From: Melitaea cinxia
Lineage: Eukaryota; Arthropoda; Insecta; Lepidoptera; Nymphalidae
Direction: 5' to 3'
Assembly (NCBI RefSeq): GCF_905220565.1
Contig: NC_059399.1
Span: forward strand, 16,856,501 to 16,920,500
Length of the DNA: 64,000 bases
The notes beneath the pieces were generated by a model, which was not told the origin of the DNA, did no database searches, and saw nothing but the letters and a program-made list of their open reading frames with translations. Below, one piece after another: positions 47,301 through 57,100 of the stretch. The position numbers were made by a program, and so were the translations under genes. Positions within the stretch are counted from its first letter, which is position 1; every line of letters starts with the position of its first letter.

Positions 47301-48020
47301 ATTAACTTGTTATATGACACTCGCTAATACATAATTTCATATGATATGAAATGTACAGACAGCATACTTTAGTAGAATAACAAATTAAACTATTGTTTTA
47401 CGAATACTCCTAAGTGGAATAAAAAGCTTTGACACATAAAAATTAAATGGTTAGAGACACTAAATACTAAGTTAAAATGCTTTGCAAATTAAATTGACAA
47501 GTCTAAATAGTAGTTTTTTTTTTTTATTTATTTTTTTAATTCTTACTATTAGAGGAGATTGGGGGTAGGGTCGGTAACGCGCTTGCCATGCTTCTGGTGT
47601 TGCAGGCGTCTATAATGATCTACGGTAATCGCTCACTATAAACTGAGCCGTAAGCTTCTTTGCCGACTTGGTTGTATAAAAAAAATTACTTCACATTATG
47701 TTCTCCTTTACTCGCATTTTTTTTATTCATACATTCATTCAATTTGAAATACAGTATTTTTTATTGTACCTTCCAGACACTTCATATTAATTAATGTTTT
47801 GTAAATATTAAAAATTCATTTTTATAGAAATGACCATAGTAGGAAGTCGCGTCTTTATATTACCTGTTTATTATAAAAATAAAGATTTTGGATTTAAATT
47901 TTCCTCTAAATAATAAATAAAATATTTCAAAATATATTTTATTTACTCACCGTTTAATTTGTAAATCATACAACGACAATTACTAAACAATAGAAAAATA
48001 ATACAGAACAACTTTTCCAT
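31634..48020 (-). CDS. NRF-6-like (nose resistant to fluoxetine) transmembrane acyltransferase, 13 coding exons
   Basis: Exons in transcript order: 48020-47951, 46027-45813, 42721-42394, 41415-41304, 40453-40369, 39687-39521, 38951-38873, 38772-38669, 37636-37463, 35524-35377, 35049-34863, 33069-32927, 31852-31634. All junctions are GT-AG and phases agree; total 2031 nt, 676 aa. Residues 1-20 look like a signal peptide. A cysteine-rich extracellular NRF domain follows, with the PPVFHLDDYDNC stretch (exon 2) and YGICVTHTC (exon 3). A membrane segment lies near 174-196. The acyltransferase-3 domain starts at LHGLRTLTMMGVIFCHS (238-254, with the family's conserved His at 253) and continues with about ten hydrophobic helices, including TPSYAIVLALTCTW and SYCAFLLHF. 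The C-terminus is acidic and soluble. Family members act in lipid or xenobiotic uptake in worms and insects; the substrate here is unknown. Its introns are rich in SINE-like insertions. Confidence 0.92.
32563..32700 (+). mobile_element. Second tRNA-derived SINE type
   Basis: A tRNA-like head with B-box-like 'agtttcgattcctgcctga' and a short body with A/T-rich tail; unlike family B. Antisense in the last intron of the NRF-6-like gene. Confidence 0.5.
33254..33512 (-). repeat. Interspersed repeat family C
   Basis: Reverse copy in the NRF-6-like intron between exons 11 and 12; ends 'tttgccgacctagttgtata'. Confidence 0.62.
33728..34110 (+). mobile_element. Helitron-like element with internal A-rich insertion
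   Basis: 'ctaatattataaaacagaaa' to 'ccgcggggcacagctagt'; a LINE-tail-like A-rich insert lies at about 33810-34050. In the NRF-6-like intron between exons 11 and 12. Confidence 0.42.
34180..34362 (+). mobile_element. Helitron-like element, short
   Basis: 'aattctaatcttctatgtaa' to 'gaagtctgtccgggcagctagt' type end. Same NRF-6-like intron. Confidence 0.42.
34538..34680 (-). mobile_element. Helitron-like element, reverse
   Basis: 'actagctgaactgcaaactt' with 'tggatcaaactgcacatggt' is the reverse of 45585-45782. Confidence 0.45.
35079..35262 (+). repeat. Interspersed repeat family C
   Basis: Starts 30 bp upstream (genome +) of NRF-6-like exon 11, within the intron between exons 10 and 11; followed by a family B-like end at about 35275-35335. 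Confidence 0.62.
35605..35932 (-). mobile_element. RTE-tailed SINE-like element, family A, near full length
   Basis: All landmarks present. It lies in the intron between exons 9 and 10 of the NRF-6-like gene (same strand as that gene). Confidence 0.8.
36000..37462. other. NRF-6-like intron 9: AT-rich sequence with a GC-richer unique block
   Basis: From about 36600 to 36970 the base composition changes and contains 'cgtacaccgaacacgtgtat', 'ctcagagcagtgcctaggac' and 'aagactgccttagcggcggt'. No open frame. It could be a solo LTR or an unknown element; no second copy is in this window. Confidence 0.4.
37738..38008 (+). repeat. Interspersed repeat family C, best full copy
   Basis: Clean copy from 'actaggttggcaaacaagcg' to 'ctgctgttccctacctcag'; useful as the reference for this family. 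Confidence 0.75.
38105..38405 (-). mobile_element. Helitron-like element containing a CAGA/CGGA microsatellite
   Basis: 'actagatacttcgcgcgtcc' at one end; the usual 'acagacagacaga' tract of this element type has expanded into (CAGA)n(CGGA)n at about 38297-38372. Confidence 0.48.
38297..38372. repeat. Compound tetranucleotide microsatellite (CAGA)n(CGGA)n
   Basis: Roughly ten CAGA units followed by about nine CGGA/TGGA units, in the intron between exons 8 and 9 of the NRF-6-like gene. Confidence 0.9.
39833..40005 (+). repeat. Interspersed repeat family C, truncated
   Basis: Close match to 37738-37910, then breaks into '(taa)n' sequence. Confidence 0.72.
40150..40277 (+). mobile_element. Family A 3' fragment
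   Basis: Contains 'aacccgcctgcccagcgtgg' and the RTE-like end 'tatgtccagcagtgaactg'. Sits in the intron between exons 5 and 6 of the NRF-6-like gene, antisense to it. Confidence 0.75.
40855..41185 (-). mobile_element. tRNA-derived SINE, family B, diverged
   Basis: On the - strand it has a B-box ('gcgggttcgattcccgcttg') followed by a diverged family B body and end. The open frames across it are chance. Confidence 0.7.
41530..41695 (+). repeat. Interspersed repeat family G
   Basis: 'tgtgatcgcgcaaggcgaat' to 'ctaaagcacactcgtttttt', about 85% like 46998-47180. T-rich end suggests a retroposon or LINE tail. In the NRF-6-like intron between exons 3 and 4. Confidence 0.65.
41803..42122 (+). mobile_element. 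tRNA-derived SINE, family B, full length
   Basis: Nearly the same as 16700-17045, with a small deletion just before the B-box. Antisense in the NRF-6-like intron between exons 3 and 4. Confidence 0.82.
42780..43070 (+). repeat. GC-rich dispersed repeat with an 18-bp tandem duplication
   Basis: GC-rich island in AT-rich intron (NRF-6-like, between exons 2 and 3). 'cccccacgggaagaaaga' occurs twice in a row at about 42969-43005. The sequence looks like a LINE 3' UTR, but no coding part is visible. Confidence 0.5.
43085..43960. other. NRF-6-like intron 2 sequence, mostly unrecognised
   Basis: A Helitron-like piece may lie at about 43703-43860 ('ctactctcaagaactattgg'). The rest is AT-rich. Confidence 0.4.
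43961..44193 (-). repeat. Interspersed repeat family C
   Basis: Reverse, diverged; joined directly to a family A copy. Confidence 0.6.
44195..44493 (-). mobile_element. Family A element with internal deletion, abutting a family C repeat
   Basis: Landmarks as in the other copies, but the 'gccagcagttggatggttatcc' part is missing. The element starts immediately after a family C copy (43961-44193). Confidence 0.75.
45585..45782 (+). mobile_element. Helitron-like element
   Basis: 'tataaatctcgtgtcacaat' to 'gtttgccaggtcagctagt'. It ends 24 bp before the exon 2 donor of the NRF-6-like gene. Confidence 0.5.
46060..46292 (+). mobile_element. Helitron-like element
   Basis: 'tgcctgtatgcttagatctt' to 'ttgggggcggtcgctagt'; lies 33 bp outside NRF-6-like exon 2. 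Confidence 0.4.
46505..46732 (-). mobile_element. MITE-like element, family D, internally deleted
   Basis: Ends 'tttttttgaagtcggttaaa'; about half the length of other copies. In NRF-6-like intron 1. Confidence 0.55.
46998..47180 (+). repeat. Interspersed repeat family G
   Basis: Second copy, with 24 extra bases ('attactctaggagcaactaa'). In NRF-6-like intron 1, same orientation as the first. Confidence 0.65.
47550..47680 (-). repeat. Interspersed repeat family C, partial
   Basis: Reverse partial copy in NRF-6-like intron 1. Confidence 0.6.
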
Positions 48021-48934
48021 AATTTCTTATAACAAAAATATACAAATTAATAAAACAAAAACAACAACACAAGGCACAAGTCACTCAGGGTCATCAACTT
48101 TTAATACAGTTAGTGTCGTCTGTAGGTTTGTTATCACTAAATTGTTGTTAAGAGTTATCTGTTTTATTACCTACTGCTTACTATTAATAGTATAGACCAA
48201 TAATAATTGTTTTTTTAATTAAAATACATAAAACGTAGATTACAAATTATAAATAAAAGCAAAACATCAGATAAATAAGTTAATATATAAATAGTTACAT
48301 AATTGTTACAAGAATATTTTTGTTGTCATGAATTTTAATTCAATTTGTCAAACAATAAAAGGTTGTAAATTTTGTACAATATTTTATTAATATTTACTTT
48401 CAATAATTTATCTCGTTTATTTATTTATTATTTAATTTTATTATAATACTGATGGTGGTTTCTATAAAAAATAATTTTATTGTGTAATCATTTTTTTTTT
48501 ACTGAAGTCGCGGGTGTAATAAAATTACTTTGTATAATGTAATAGTATTTATAAATACAATTTAAACCTGGAAAATTGTATAATATTACCATCTTTAATA
48601 CGCCAGCGCCCCCGAAAGCTAAAGTTCAAAACGTACGATTTTACGAACGTCTATTTAAAATAAATTATATTATTTTGTACTGAAAATTATTATATTTTTT
48701 TAATTTGCAGTTATCTGTTTGTATTTTTCATTTACTTACACATTAATATGTTGTTATAACTTAAAAAATTTAAGTACGACTTAAACTTTAAGTAAGATAA
48801 TTGATCGCGATTGACTCTCGATTCAAACCGTGTTTATCACAGTGTAAAATTGTGTTCAATACACATAAAACATTAATAGTATCCTTGGTATTATGTATAA
48901 TTATTTATTGTTATTGTAAAAAAAATGTTGGTTT

Positions 48935-49140
48935 TGGTACCTCAATGGTACAGACAGCTCTTGTGAGACGTCTCCATCCGCTCCTGTCCTGCGCCTCTCG
49001 CACCGCGTCCCTTCAACTATGCCCGGCCGAAAATAATAGTTTTTTTAAGTTGTTAAAAAATATTTTTTTTTTATATATATATATTGTATATGTATTGTAT
49101 TGTTGAGGTACCTATTTATTGCAGAAGCATTTAAGCAAAA
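48935..49140 (+). mobile_element. Unclassified GC-richer insertion with A-rich end
   Basis: 'ggtacctcaatggtacagac' followed by 'cgcacc' and 'cccggccgaa' segments, then T runs and (TAAAA)n. Present in block B only; probably a SINE. Confidence 0.45.
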
Positions 49141-49764
49141 TAAAATAAAATAAAAATAAAACGCGATGAAACGAAAAAGTGTTACGACAAAGAAACAAAC
49201 ATATAAATTGAGTGGGTTTCGAAATTTAAAAAAAAAAATTGCTCATTACTAAATAATATAATATATGTCTAGAATATTCTAAAATTACAAAACGACCCGA
49301 TTAAAATTCTAAGAAGTTCCGCCCATCAGATCATATCAGCCTGAAGCGACGTTTTATTAGTAAAGTTATTCAAAAACGGGATATTTACCGTGTTTTTGAA
49401 GTGAAACTGTTTTAGGCGCATGAGGGTAAATTTTTTACGGATCTAAAGGTAACGTTTCGACGAAACGGCAACGTTTTTGTCGATGGCGCTAGAACGGAAA
49501 TCTAAAGCTTTAGATTTGTAAATGAGACTTAAAAATTAATTTGCCAAAGAAGTTTCACTTCTGACATGTGGACTTTGTACGCACGCACTTTTTTTATTTA
49601 AAGCCAGAAGTTGGATGTCTATCTCGCCATCGGTCGACTTCAACAGTTCTAAGGTGTTAGTCGCCTCTTACGACACCAACACTGTATGCAGAGCGTAATA
49701 CGTAACATTTACTTATATATCCTCTCAAAAGTATCCTATGTATAATTTTTTTCGTACAAATATT

Positions 49765-49960
49765 TCGACAAACAAGCGTAGGGCTCACCTAATGGTAAGC
49801 GATTACCGTAACCTATAGACCAGAAGTATCGCAAGCGCGTTGCCGACCCTATCCCCAATACTCCCCCAGGAGCTCTGGTCACTCACCACACGAACACAAC
49901 ACTGCTTAAAAACGGGTTATTTGTGTGATATTCTATAAGATTGATGTACTACACCAACCA
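49765..49960 (+). repeat. Interspersed repeat family C
   Basis: 'gacaaacaagcgtagggctc' to 'aagattgatgtac'; private to block B. Confidence 0.6.
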
Positions 49961-50225
49961 CTTACAAAAAAAAAACACTCTCAGTTGTCTGATAGAGATT
50001 GCTATTCAGGAATAATTCGGTGCACTACGATGCTGGTATTCCTCAAGGCGATATATTATCTCTATTTTTATTTTCTCTTTGTTATTAGCTTATTTGATTC
50101 TTTGAAATGTTAATACTGTTTCAATTCTTCTATTAATTGTTTAAGCCCTATGAAAGCTCTAATTAATTGTATGAACATCCAATGTTTGTAAATTTTATTT
50201 TACTTCTCTATAATAATTTTCTGGT

Positions 50226-50521
50226 GTGTGGCTACGGTACTAAAAAATATAGTCACCTCCTCTCTTCCCGTGGGTGTCGTAAGAGGTGACTGAGGGATAA
50301 CACAGTTCCACTACCACTTTGGAAGTAAGCTGGCTTTGAAGCACACATAGGCGGAAGACGGGCAGCAGCGTCTTCGGTGCGACAAAGTCAACCCTGCGGT
50401 CACCAACCCGCCTGCCCAGCGTGGCGACTATGGGCAAAACACATGATTTCGCGCCATTTTTGGCGCGTACTTGTGGAGGCCCATGTCCAGCAGTGGACTG
50501 CGATAGGCTGAAGCGATGATT
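50226..50521 (+). mobile_element. RTE-tailed SINE-like element, family A
   Basis: Complete set of landmarks in the + orientation, ending '...gcgataggctgaagcgatgat'. It is between the NRF-6-like and ELOVL-B start codons and absent from block A. Confidence 0.8.
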
Positions 50522-50684
50522 ATGCTGATAATAATGTTTATATTTCATTTCCAAAATTACTTTCATTTTTTTTTTCAATACTGCCTTTAAAAGTCTGTGT
50601 AATATAAATTCTAAGACCTTCGAAATTGTAATTTGAATTTATTATATACGCATTAGATTTTTATTCGAATGTAGTATACATCTA

Positions 50685-50716
<32 letters not shown>

Positions 50717-50731
50717 ACACCAATATTCACA

Positions 50732-50833
50732 CTATGGGCAAAACACATGAGTTCACGTTATTTTTGGCGTAAACTTGTGGAGGCCTATGTCCAGCAGTGG
50801 ACTGTATAGGCTGTAATGAATGAATGATGAATG
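50732..50833 (+). mobile_element. 5'-truncated family A retroposon with 10-bp TSD
   Basis: Flanked by 'aatattcaca' at 50722-50731 and 50834-50843. The tail is '...ggctgtaatgaatgaatgatga'. It lies about 350 bp upstream of the ELOVL-B start codon. Confidence 0.8.
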
Positions 50834-50984
50834 AATATTCACAAAATACTTTAAAAATAAGACAAATTACTATAATAATATCCCGTAAATTACCCGTAAT
50901 TTATGTGTCGTGCTACATTTATATAAGGTATTTCATTTTCAATGCTATTAATTACATAAAATACAACTAATGTTTTCCTCAAAC

Positions 50985-51179
50985 ATTTATATTTACTTTA
51001 AACAAAATAAAATTTTGACCAAGTTTACAACTAATAAGGAACATAAATAAAATCGACGGAACTCTAAAACACTATATATTTAAAAAAGTAATGTCAATCA
51101 AAGGTTACAATCTTTTTCAACCGATCGAGTGAAAATTATAAATGTATTGCGTAAATTCACATGGTCACTCGTGTTCAAA
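50985..51179 (+). promoter_or_regulatory. Candidate promoter and 5' leader of ELOVL-B
   Basis: The 195 bases before the start codon align well with 3520-3739 before the orphan exon and include 'gacggaactctaaaac' and 'ttttcaaccgatcgagtgaa'. They are better conserved than most intronic parts of the block. No clear TATA box or initiator could be assigned. Confidence 0.35.
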
Positions 51180-54100
51180 ATGGCGAGCTTGACGCATACC
51201 GTAAATGATGTGTATACTTACCTGACAGAAGATTTGGCCTGTGAGTACCTAATATATACTGTTACTTTATTTATATCACTAGTATTGTATTTAGGTATCG
51301 TCAATTGTCACGTTTTCCGTTTTATTGTTCAAAACAATGAAACAGATTTTGATACCATTTTCAGTTTTTTTTTGTTCTGTGTCGTGTCTTGTTGTACAAT
51401 ACTATACCGTAGTCATTATAGTATGTATAACATAATATGGGTCGAATCCACCATTGGGAAAACGCGTATATTGTAAAGGAGATGAGATAACTTATTACAT
51501 TAAGTTTAGATATTTGTCAGAAATTTCTGTAGTTACAGAAATTACGCTGAATCAACTGGACTAAAACAGAAAAATTAATAGTTTAAAACAAATAACAAAA
51601 AAAACCGTTGTAGAATTTATCTTTTACAAGAGATTTACACCGGAATCGTTTTTAATATTTGAAATGATTATTGTAGAATAATTAAGAATACATTGATAAC
51701 CGTCTCCATTTTTTAAAGTCGGTTAAAACTAAGCTAGCGTTACTTAATATTGATTTAAAATATTTTGTAACAAGTAGTGTCAGTGTCGGTCACCATAATT
51801 AATGCCTTTTCGTCTATTTTTTTTTTTACATATTCAAATGAAAATTAACTGAGAAATAAATAGAAAACACACCAACCCGCCTGCCCAGCGTGGTGACTAT
51901 GGGCAAAACACATGAGTTCACGTTATTTTTGGCGTAAACTTGTGGAGGCCTATGTCCAGCAGTGGACTGTATAGGCTGTAATGATGAAATAGAAAACACA
52001 TTAAACTATAAAATAAGACAAAAAAGTCGTGAAAACTCAAATTAATTATCAAATCCCCGTGTTAAGGCTCTTTAAGTGGGGATTTAAGTGACCATCAGCT
52101 TATTAGTGGACAACCCCTTATTATTGATACGTTCAATTAACTATCACATATGTGATAGGTAGATATTTTTTGGGCAAGGTCATAAAGCCAACAGGTAAAA
52201 AAGTTTCGTAGGTATATTATTAAATTTAAGAAGTCATAAAACAAACTAATCATCAATATTCTGAGCTAATTAATTTGATACGTCAATAGAAACAGAATTG
52301 AGCGAATTTCGTAATGAATTAACATACAAAAGACATTACTTAAGCATAGCAGTACTTATTACTTACTGTTAATTATAACAATGTAAACTCTAGTGTAACA
52401 ATCTATACAAATAAATAAAATTGGAGTGTCTGTTTGTAATATTAAAATAACCGCTTTTTACTAAATGCATATATATGCATGTATACACGGTACATGTATC
52501 AAAATAATGTTTTAATCGTATCGCAAAACCGATTATCTCAGAACTAGCCTCAAAGAATCCTCAAAGAATCCTCAAAAAACCCTTTAAAATTAATTATAAT
52601 ATTATGCACACATAATTAAATGCAAACTTTGTAATAGAAATTAATTCAAAGTTTTAAAATGCAGGCTATTAAGTAAATGTGCTGCCATGCTAATTACTTG
52701 TTTTTTTTTGCTTGTGGACTACTATACATAAGTATCTATTGATTGGACAGGATTTTGATTTAGGTTTAAGTCAAAATGTATTAGAATTATCAAATTCATT
52801 GTTGTTTTTTTTTCAATTTCAGCACCTGTAACAAAAAATTGGTTCCTGGTAGGAAAACTGCAAAACCTACTTCTAATTTTAGCGGGCTATTTATACTTTT
52901 GCACTACGTTGGGTCCTCGTTATATGAAGGATAGAAAACCTTACAATTTAAAATTTATCATCAACATATTCAACATTTTCCAAATTCTTATTAATTTATA
53001 CTTATTCTACGAGGTAGGTATCAAATACCATCTTTATAAAGTCCATCGTATATATTTATGTCCATATTAGTAACCCATGCTTCAATTGAAAATGGTGAAA
53101 GGTTCAGACAATCATTTTATATTAACTTCATGTACTTTAATATCGACGTGGAGTATAAAGTAATTAATCATATAACAACATCTAGTGTTGTAAGGAATGC
53201 ATCGAAGTTCCGATTTGTAATTAATTGCTTATTAAGTCCCAATATTTATCTATCGTAGTGGAAAATAATGCGTGTTATATCATATACATTAGATAATAAT
53301 AAGAATTTAAGCTATACTTACCAATAATTAGCTTGAATACATAATTATGTTAATGTATTAATAAAGTTAAAATGTAAACGTTTCGTACTTTCCAGGGAAC
53401 TTTATATATTTTTTTCACGGACTTTAATTTTTACTGTCAAGGCGTGGATGATCCAAACTCACCGCGTGCAAAAGAGGTAACTATTTTTTTACTGAATTCA
53501 AAAAAGGAGGAGATTACTCAATTCAATATATATATGTGTGTGTTTGTATGTATGTTCGGGGATAACTTCGTCGTTTATGAACCGATTTTGATAATTCTTT
53601 TTTTCTTGGAAAGGCGATATCCTAAATGTGGTACCATGATATGGAAACTAGGATTTGATGATGGGATCCCAGAGAAATCGAGGAAAACCCTCGAAAATCA
53701 GCATAACTTTTTACTGAGTCTATCGATTTTGATGATTTTTAATTAAATCGAAAGCCGATGTTTATCATTTGGTCACATTTAAATTTCATCGAGATCAGAT
53801 GACAAATTTTGAAATAATCTTTGATAATGCTATTTGATAACTTGACTATTGTTTCGTCTACCTACGTTGTATTACTTGTCGATATAATTGAAGTCGTTTT
53901 TTTTTGTTTGCCAGCAAAGATGATTATCCTCTCTATATTTATCAATTCGGAAGTGAGGTTATATCCAATACCATTACAAAAAAAGAAAAAAGTTTGTGTC
54001 AGATAATTCCTAATGAAATTATAATTAAAGAAAAAAAAAACAATATATAACTATAAAATTAAAACATAACATGATGGCAAATTCTTAAACTACCAAAGCT

Positions 54101-57100
54101 GATAATTAGGAGAATAATTATTGATCTCTGGTAGATCAACAACTAAGATAACTGTAACACCAAAATTGGTACTCCAAATTAGGTTGAGGAACATACGTTC
54201 ATTTCATGTTACAGACGGCTTCCCTGGTTTGGCTGTATTTAATGGTGAAAGTTGTAGATCTCCTGGACACAGTATTCTTCGTGCTTCGAAAGTCGAATAG
54301 ACAGATCACTCAGCTACATCTTCACCACCACACATTGATGCCGCTCGTTACGTGGCTCGTAGCAACCTACGCACCAGGTAGTTTTGACCAATTTTACTTT
54401 TTATATACAACTAAGTAGGCAAACAAGCGTACGGACCACATTTCACATCAGATATATCACAGTAGCATAACAATACCTGAAAGAAATCATATTTAGTTGT
54501 TATCTTCTGTGAAGTGTGGTACTTCCCCATTCAGGCTGATGTTGAAAGATAATTCTTGCTGTGTGTACTGTACAGTCCATAAATTATTTGATCAAGCCTT
54601 CCATAATTTTAATTTAAATCTACTTAATGAAACAGCATTACACTGGGTCCCAAAAACTCTAGCCACATTAATCACCACAGGAACACAAAACTACCTGAAA
54701 GCAGTAATATTTAGCTATGATTTTCTGTAAAGTTGGTACTTCCCTAGTCGGCGTGTTCCATATTTTAAGAAAAATATTTCCTACTGTGTGTGCCACTGTA
54801 CAGTCTGTAAATTATTTGATCGAGCATCCCGAAACTTTAGTTTAAATGTACCAAATGAAACATCATGACACAGACTTTTCAGAGGATCGTTTAGGGATAA
54901 TTTAAATTATAAATTTTCGAAAAGTTTAAGATGTTTTTGATTTAGTAAAACTAAATATTTGGCAATTGTTAATTATTAAGTTTTTGGCCTTATACTTTTG
55001 CAAAATGTGTAACAAAATCGATGATTATGGGTTCACATCCCACGCACAACAGATATTTTCTATTATACAATTATTAGTTTTTGGTGGGTATTTGTATAGT
55101 GGTTCTCCTTACCAAGCATCGAAGAACTTATACAGCAATCTATTCATTTGTTATCATTATTAGCTGATAACATAATCACTATTACTGATATCTACAAACT
55201 TATAGACTAATATCATGGTGGATTAAGCTGCAATCCTTCTCTTATGTTTGGATATAAAGCATTCTCCCAGCAGCGGGACGCTTACGAACTGTTTTTAATA
55301 CTTAAATTATTTTGTGACAGTTTAGATAGGGTAAGATATTTCAGTATTAGCCCAAGAGTCAGAGACGGCCAGAGCTTCGTTATTTTATAAAGGCTGAAAG
55401 CTTCTCTGCAGAAAGTTAGTTTTCATTTGGTACGCCTTACATACCTGGTATCTGCCAAAGCCACTTCGAGTCAAATTTCATATGAATTCTAGTGCTTTTA
55501 ACTGTTTCAAGCATACGCTGATTAGTATTATATTTATAGTTTTATTCATATTACAAAAAATGATAGTTACTTTAATCTTAATATTTTCGTTTTCTTTGTC
55601 TTAAAAGTCAAGTCAGTAAAGGTTTTTTGGTCTTCAATTTCTTTTAATTTCAACAGGTGGTCATGCTGCAATAGTTGGACACTTCAACTCCTTTGTTCAT
55701 GCAGTTATGTACACATACTATCTTTTAGCCGGTCTAGGAGATAGGTACAAGAAGTATCTGTGGTGGAAGAAATATTTAACTATGTTACAATTGGTATGTA
55801 TAATACATAATTATAGTCCAAAACCCAGACTGGGGTCTGGGTTTGGACACACCTTACTTATTTTTTTTTATCTGATTTTCAAAAAAGTAGTAAGTTCTCA
55901 ATTCGACTGTATTTTTTTTTTTTTAATTTATATTACCTCAGAACTTTTGACTATGTGGACTTTTTGTGAATCAATTTCGTTGATTTTTTTTTTCGAAAGG
56001 TGTGCATGTGACCCTGTGTAAATTTAATCGAGATCTGACATATACTGACATATAGTTATATCTAGTTACGCGTATTTACATGAATATTTTTTCGTCGATC
56101 TATGTTGTATTATAACTCACAACTTTATACTGGGTATACCGATTTTGATAATTCTTGTTTTAAACGAAAGCTGATGTTTTTTTTTCGATTCTATTTAAGA
56201 TCATGAGATAAAGATCATGAGATAAGAGATTGAGATCTGACGACTACTTTTTGAGTATTCTTTGATAACGCACATTTATTTGACAATTTTGCCATCTACC
56301 TACGTTGTATTACTTATTGATTTGATTGAAGTCATTTTTTTTTTGTTTGCGAGGAAAAAAATTATAAAGAAATATAATCAGAAAATAAGTAACGTCTGGA
56401 AGGCCTTGAGTCTTACTCTATTTAACCTTGTCAACAAGAATGCTGCGTTATGCTCATAATATATATTGTAGCTTATTTTATAACAGTACACCACTTGGTT
56501 GCTTGAAGACAAAAGTCTTCGAGCAATGCGTACTGCCTGTGTTAACATACGGAGCCGAGACGTGGACATTGACGAAGGGACTGGTCCACAAATTTAAAGT
56601 TGCTCAACGTGCAATGGAACGGGCTATGCTTGGAGTTTCTCTCAAAGATAGGAATAGAAATGAGACTATCCGCGAGAGAACGAAAGTAACCGACATAGCC
56701 CACTGAATTAGCAAGTTCAAGTGGCAGTGGGCTGGTCATCTGTGTCGCAGGACCGATGGCCGTTGCAGTAGACGGGTCCTGGAGTGGAGACCGCGTCTTG
56801 GCAAACGCAGTGTGGGACGTTTTCCGGCCCATTAGACCGATAATCTACGTAAGATTGCGGGTGTAGGCTGGATGAGGATTGCGGAAAACAGGGATGACTG
56901 GCGCGAACTTGGGGAGGCCTATGTCCAGCAATGGACTGCCATAGGCTGAAGTGATGATGATGACACTATATACATATATCTCTGTATTTTTTACTCTGAC
57001 GGGAATGTAGAATTTGGAAAATTTTTTTGGATTTTTTATTTCTGATTTTACCAACAGACAAAGTACCGAACGCATTTAATAAATTAATTAATTAATATAG

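Larger units (their letters stand above)
48440..52365 (+). repeat. Segmental duplicate block B (upstream region, exon 1 and 5' intron 1 of ELOVL-B)
   Basis: Counterpart of 1600-5955. It spans the head-to-head interval between the NRF-6-like gene and ELOVL-B, ELOVL-B exon 1 and about 1.1 kb of intron 1. Insertions private to this copy are a GC-richer element at 48935-49105, a diverged repeat at 49765-49960, and RTE-tailed retroposons at 50226-50521, 50732-50833 and 51872-51986. Confidence 0.75.

Noticed and set aside
51129..51476. 115-codon open frame across ELOVL-B exon 1
   Set aside because: It uses a GTG start and reads through the GTGAGT donor into the intron; only 51180-51240 is coding.
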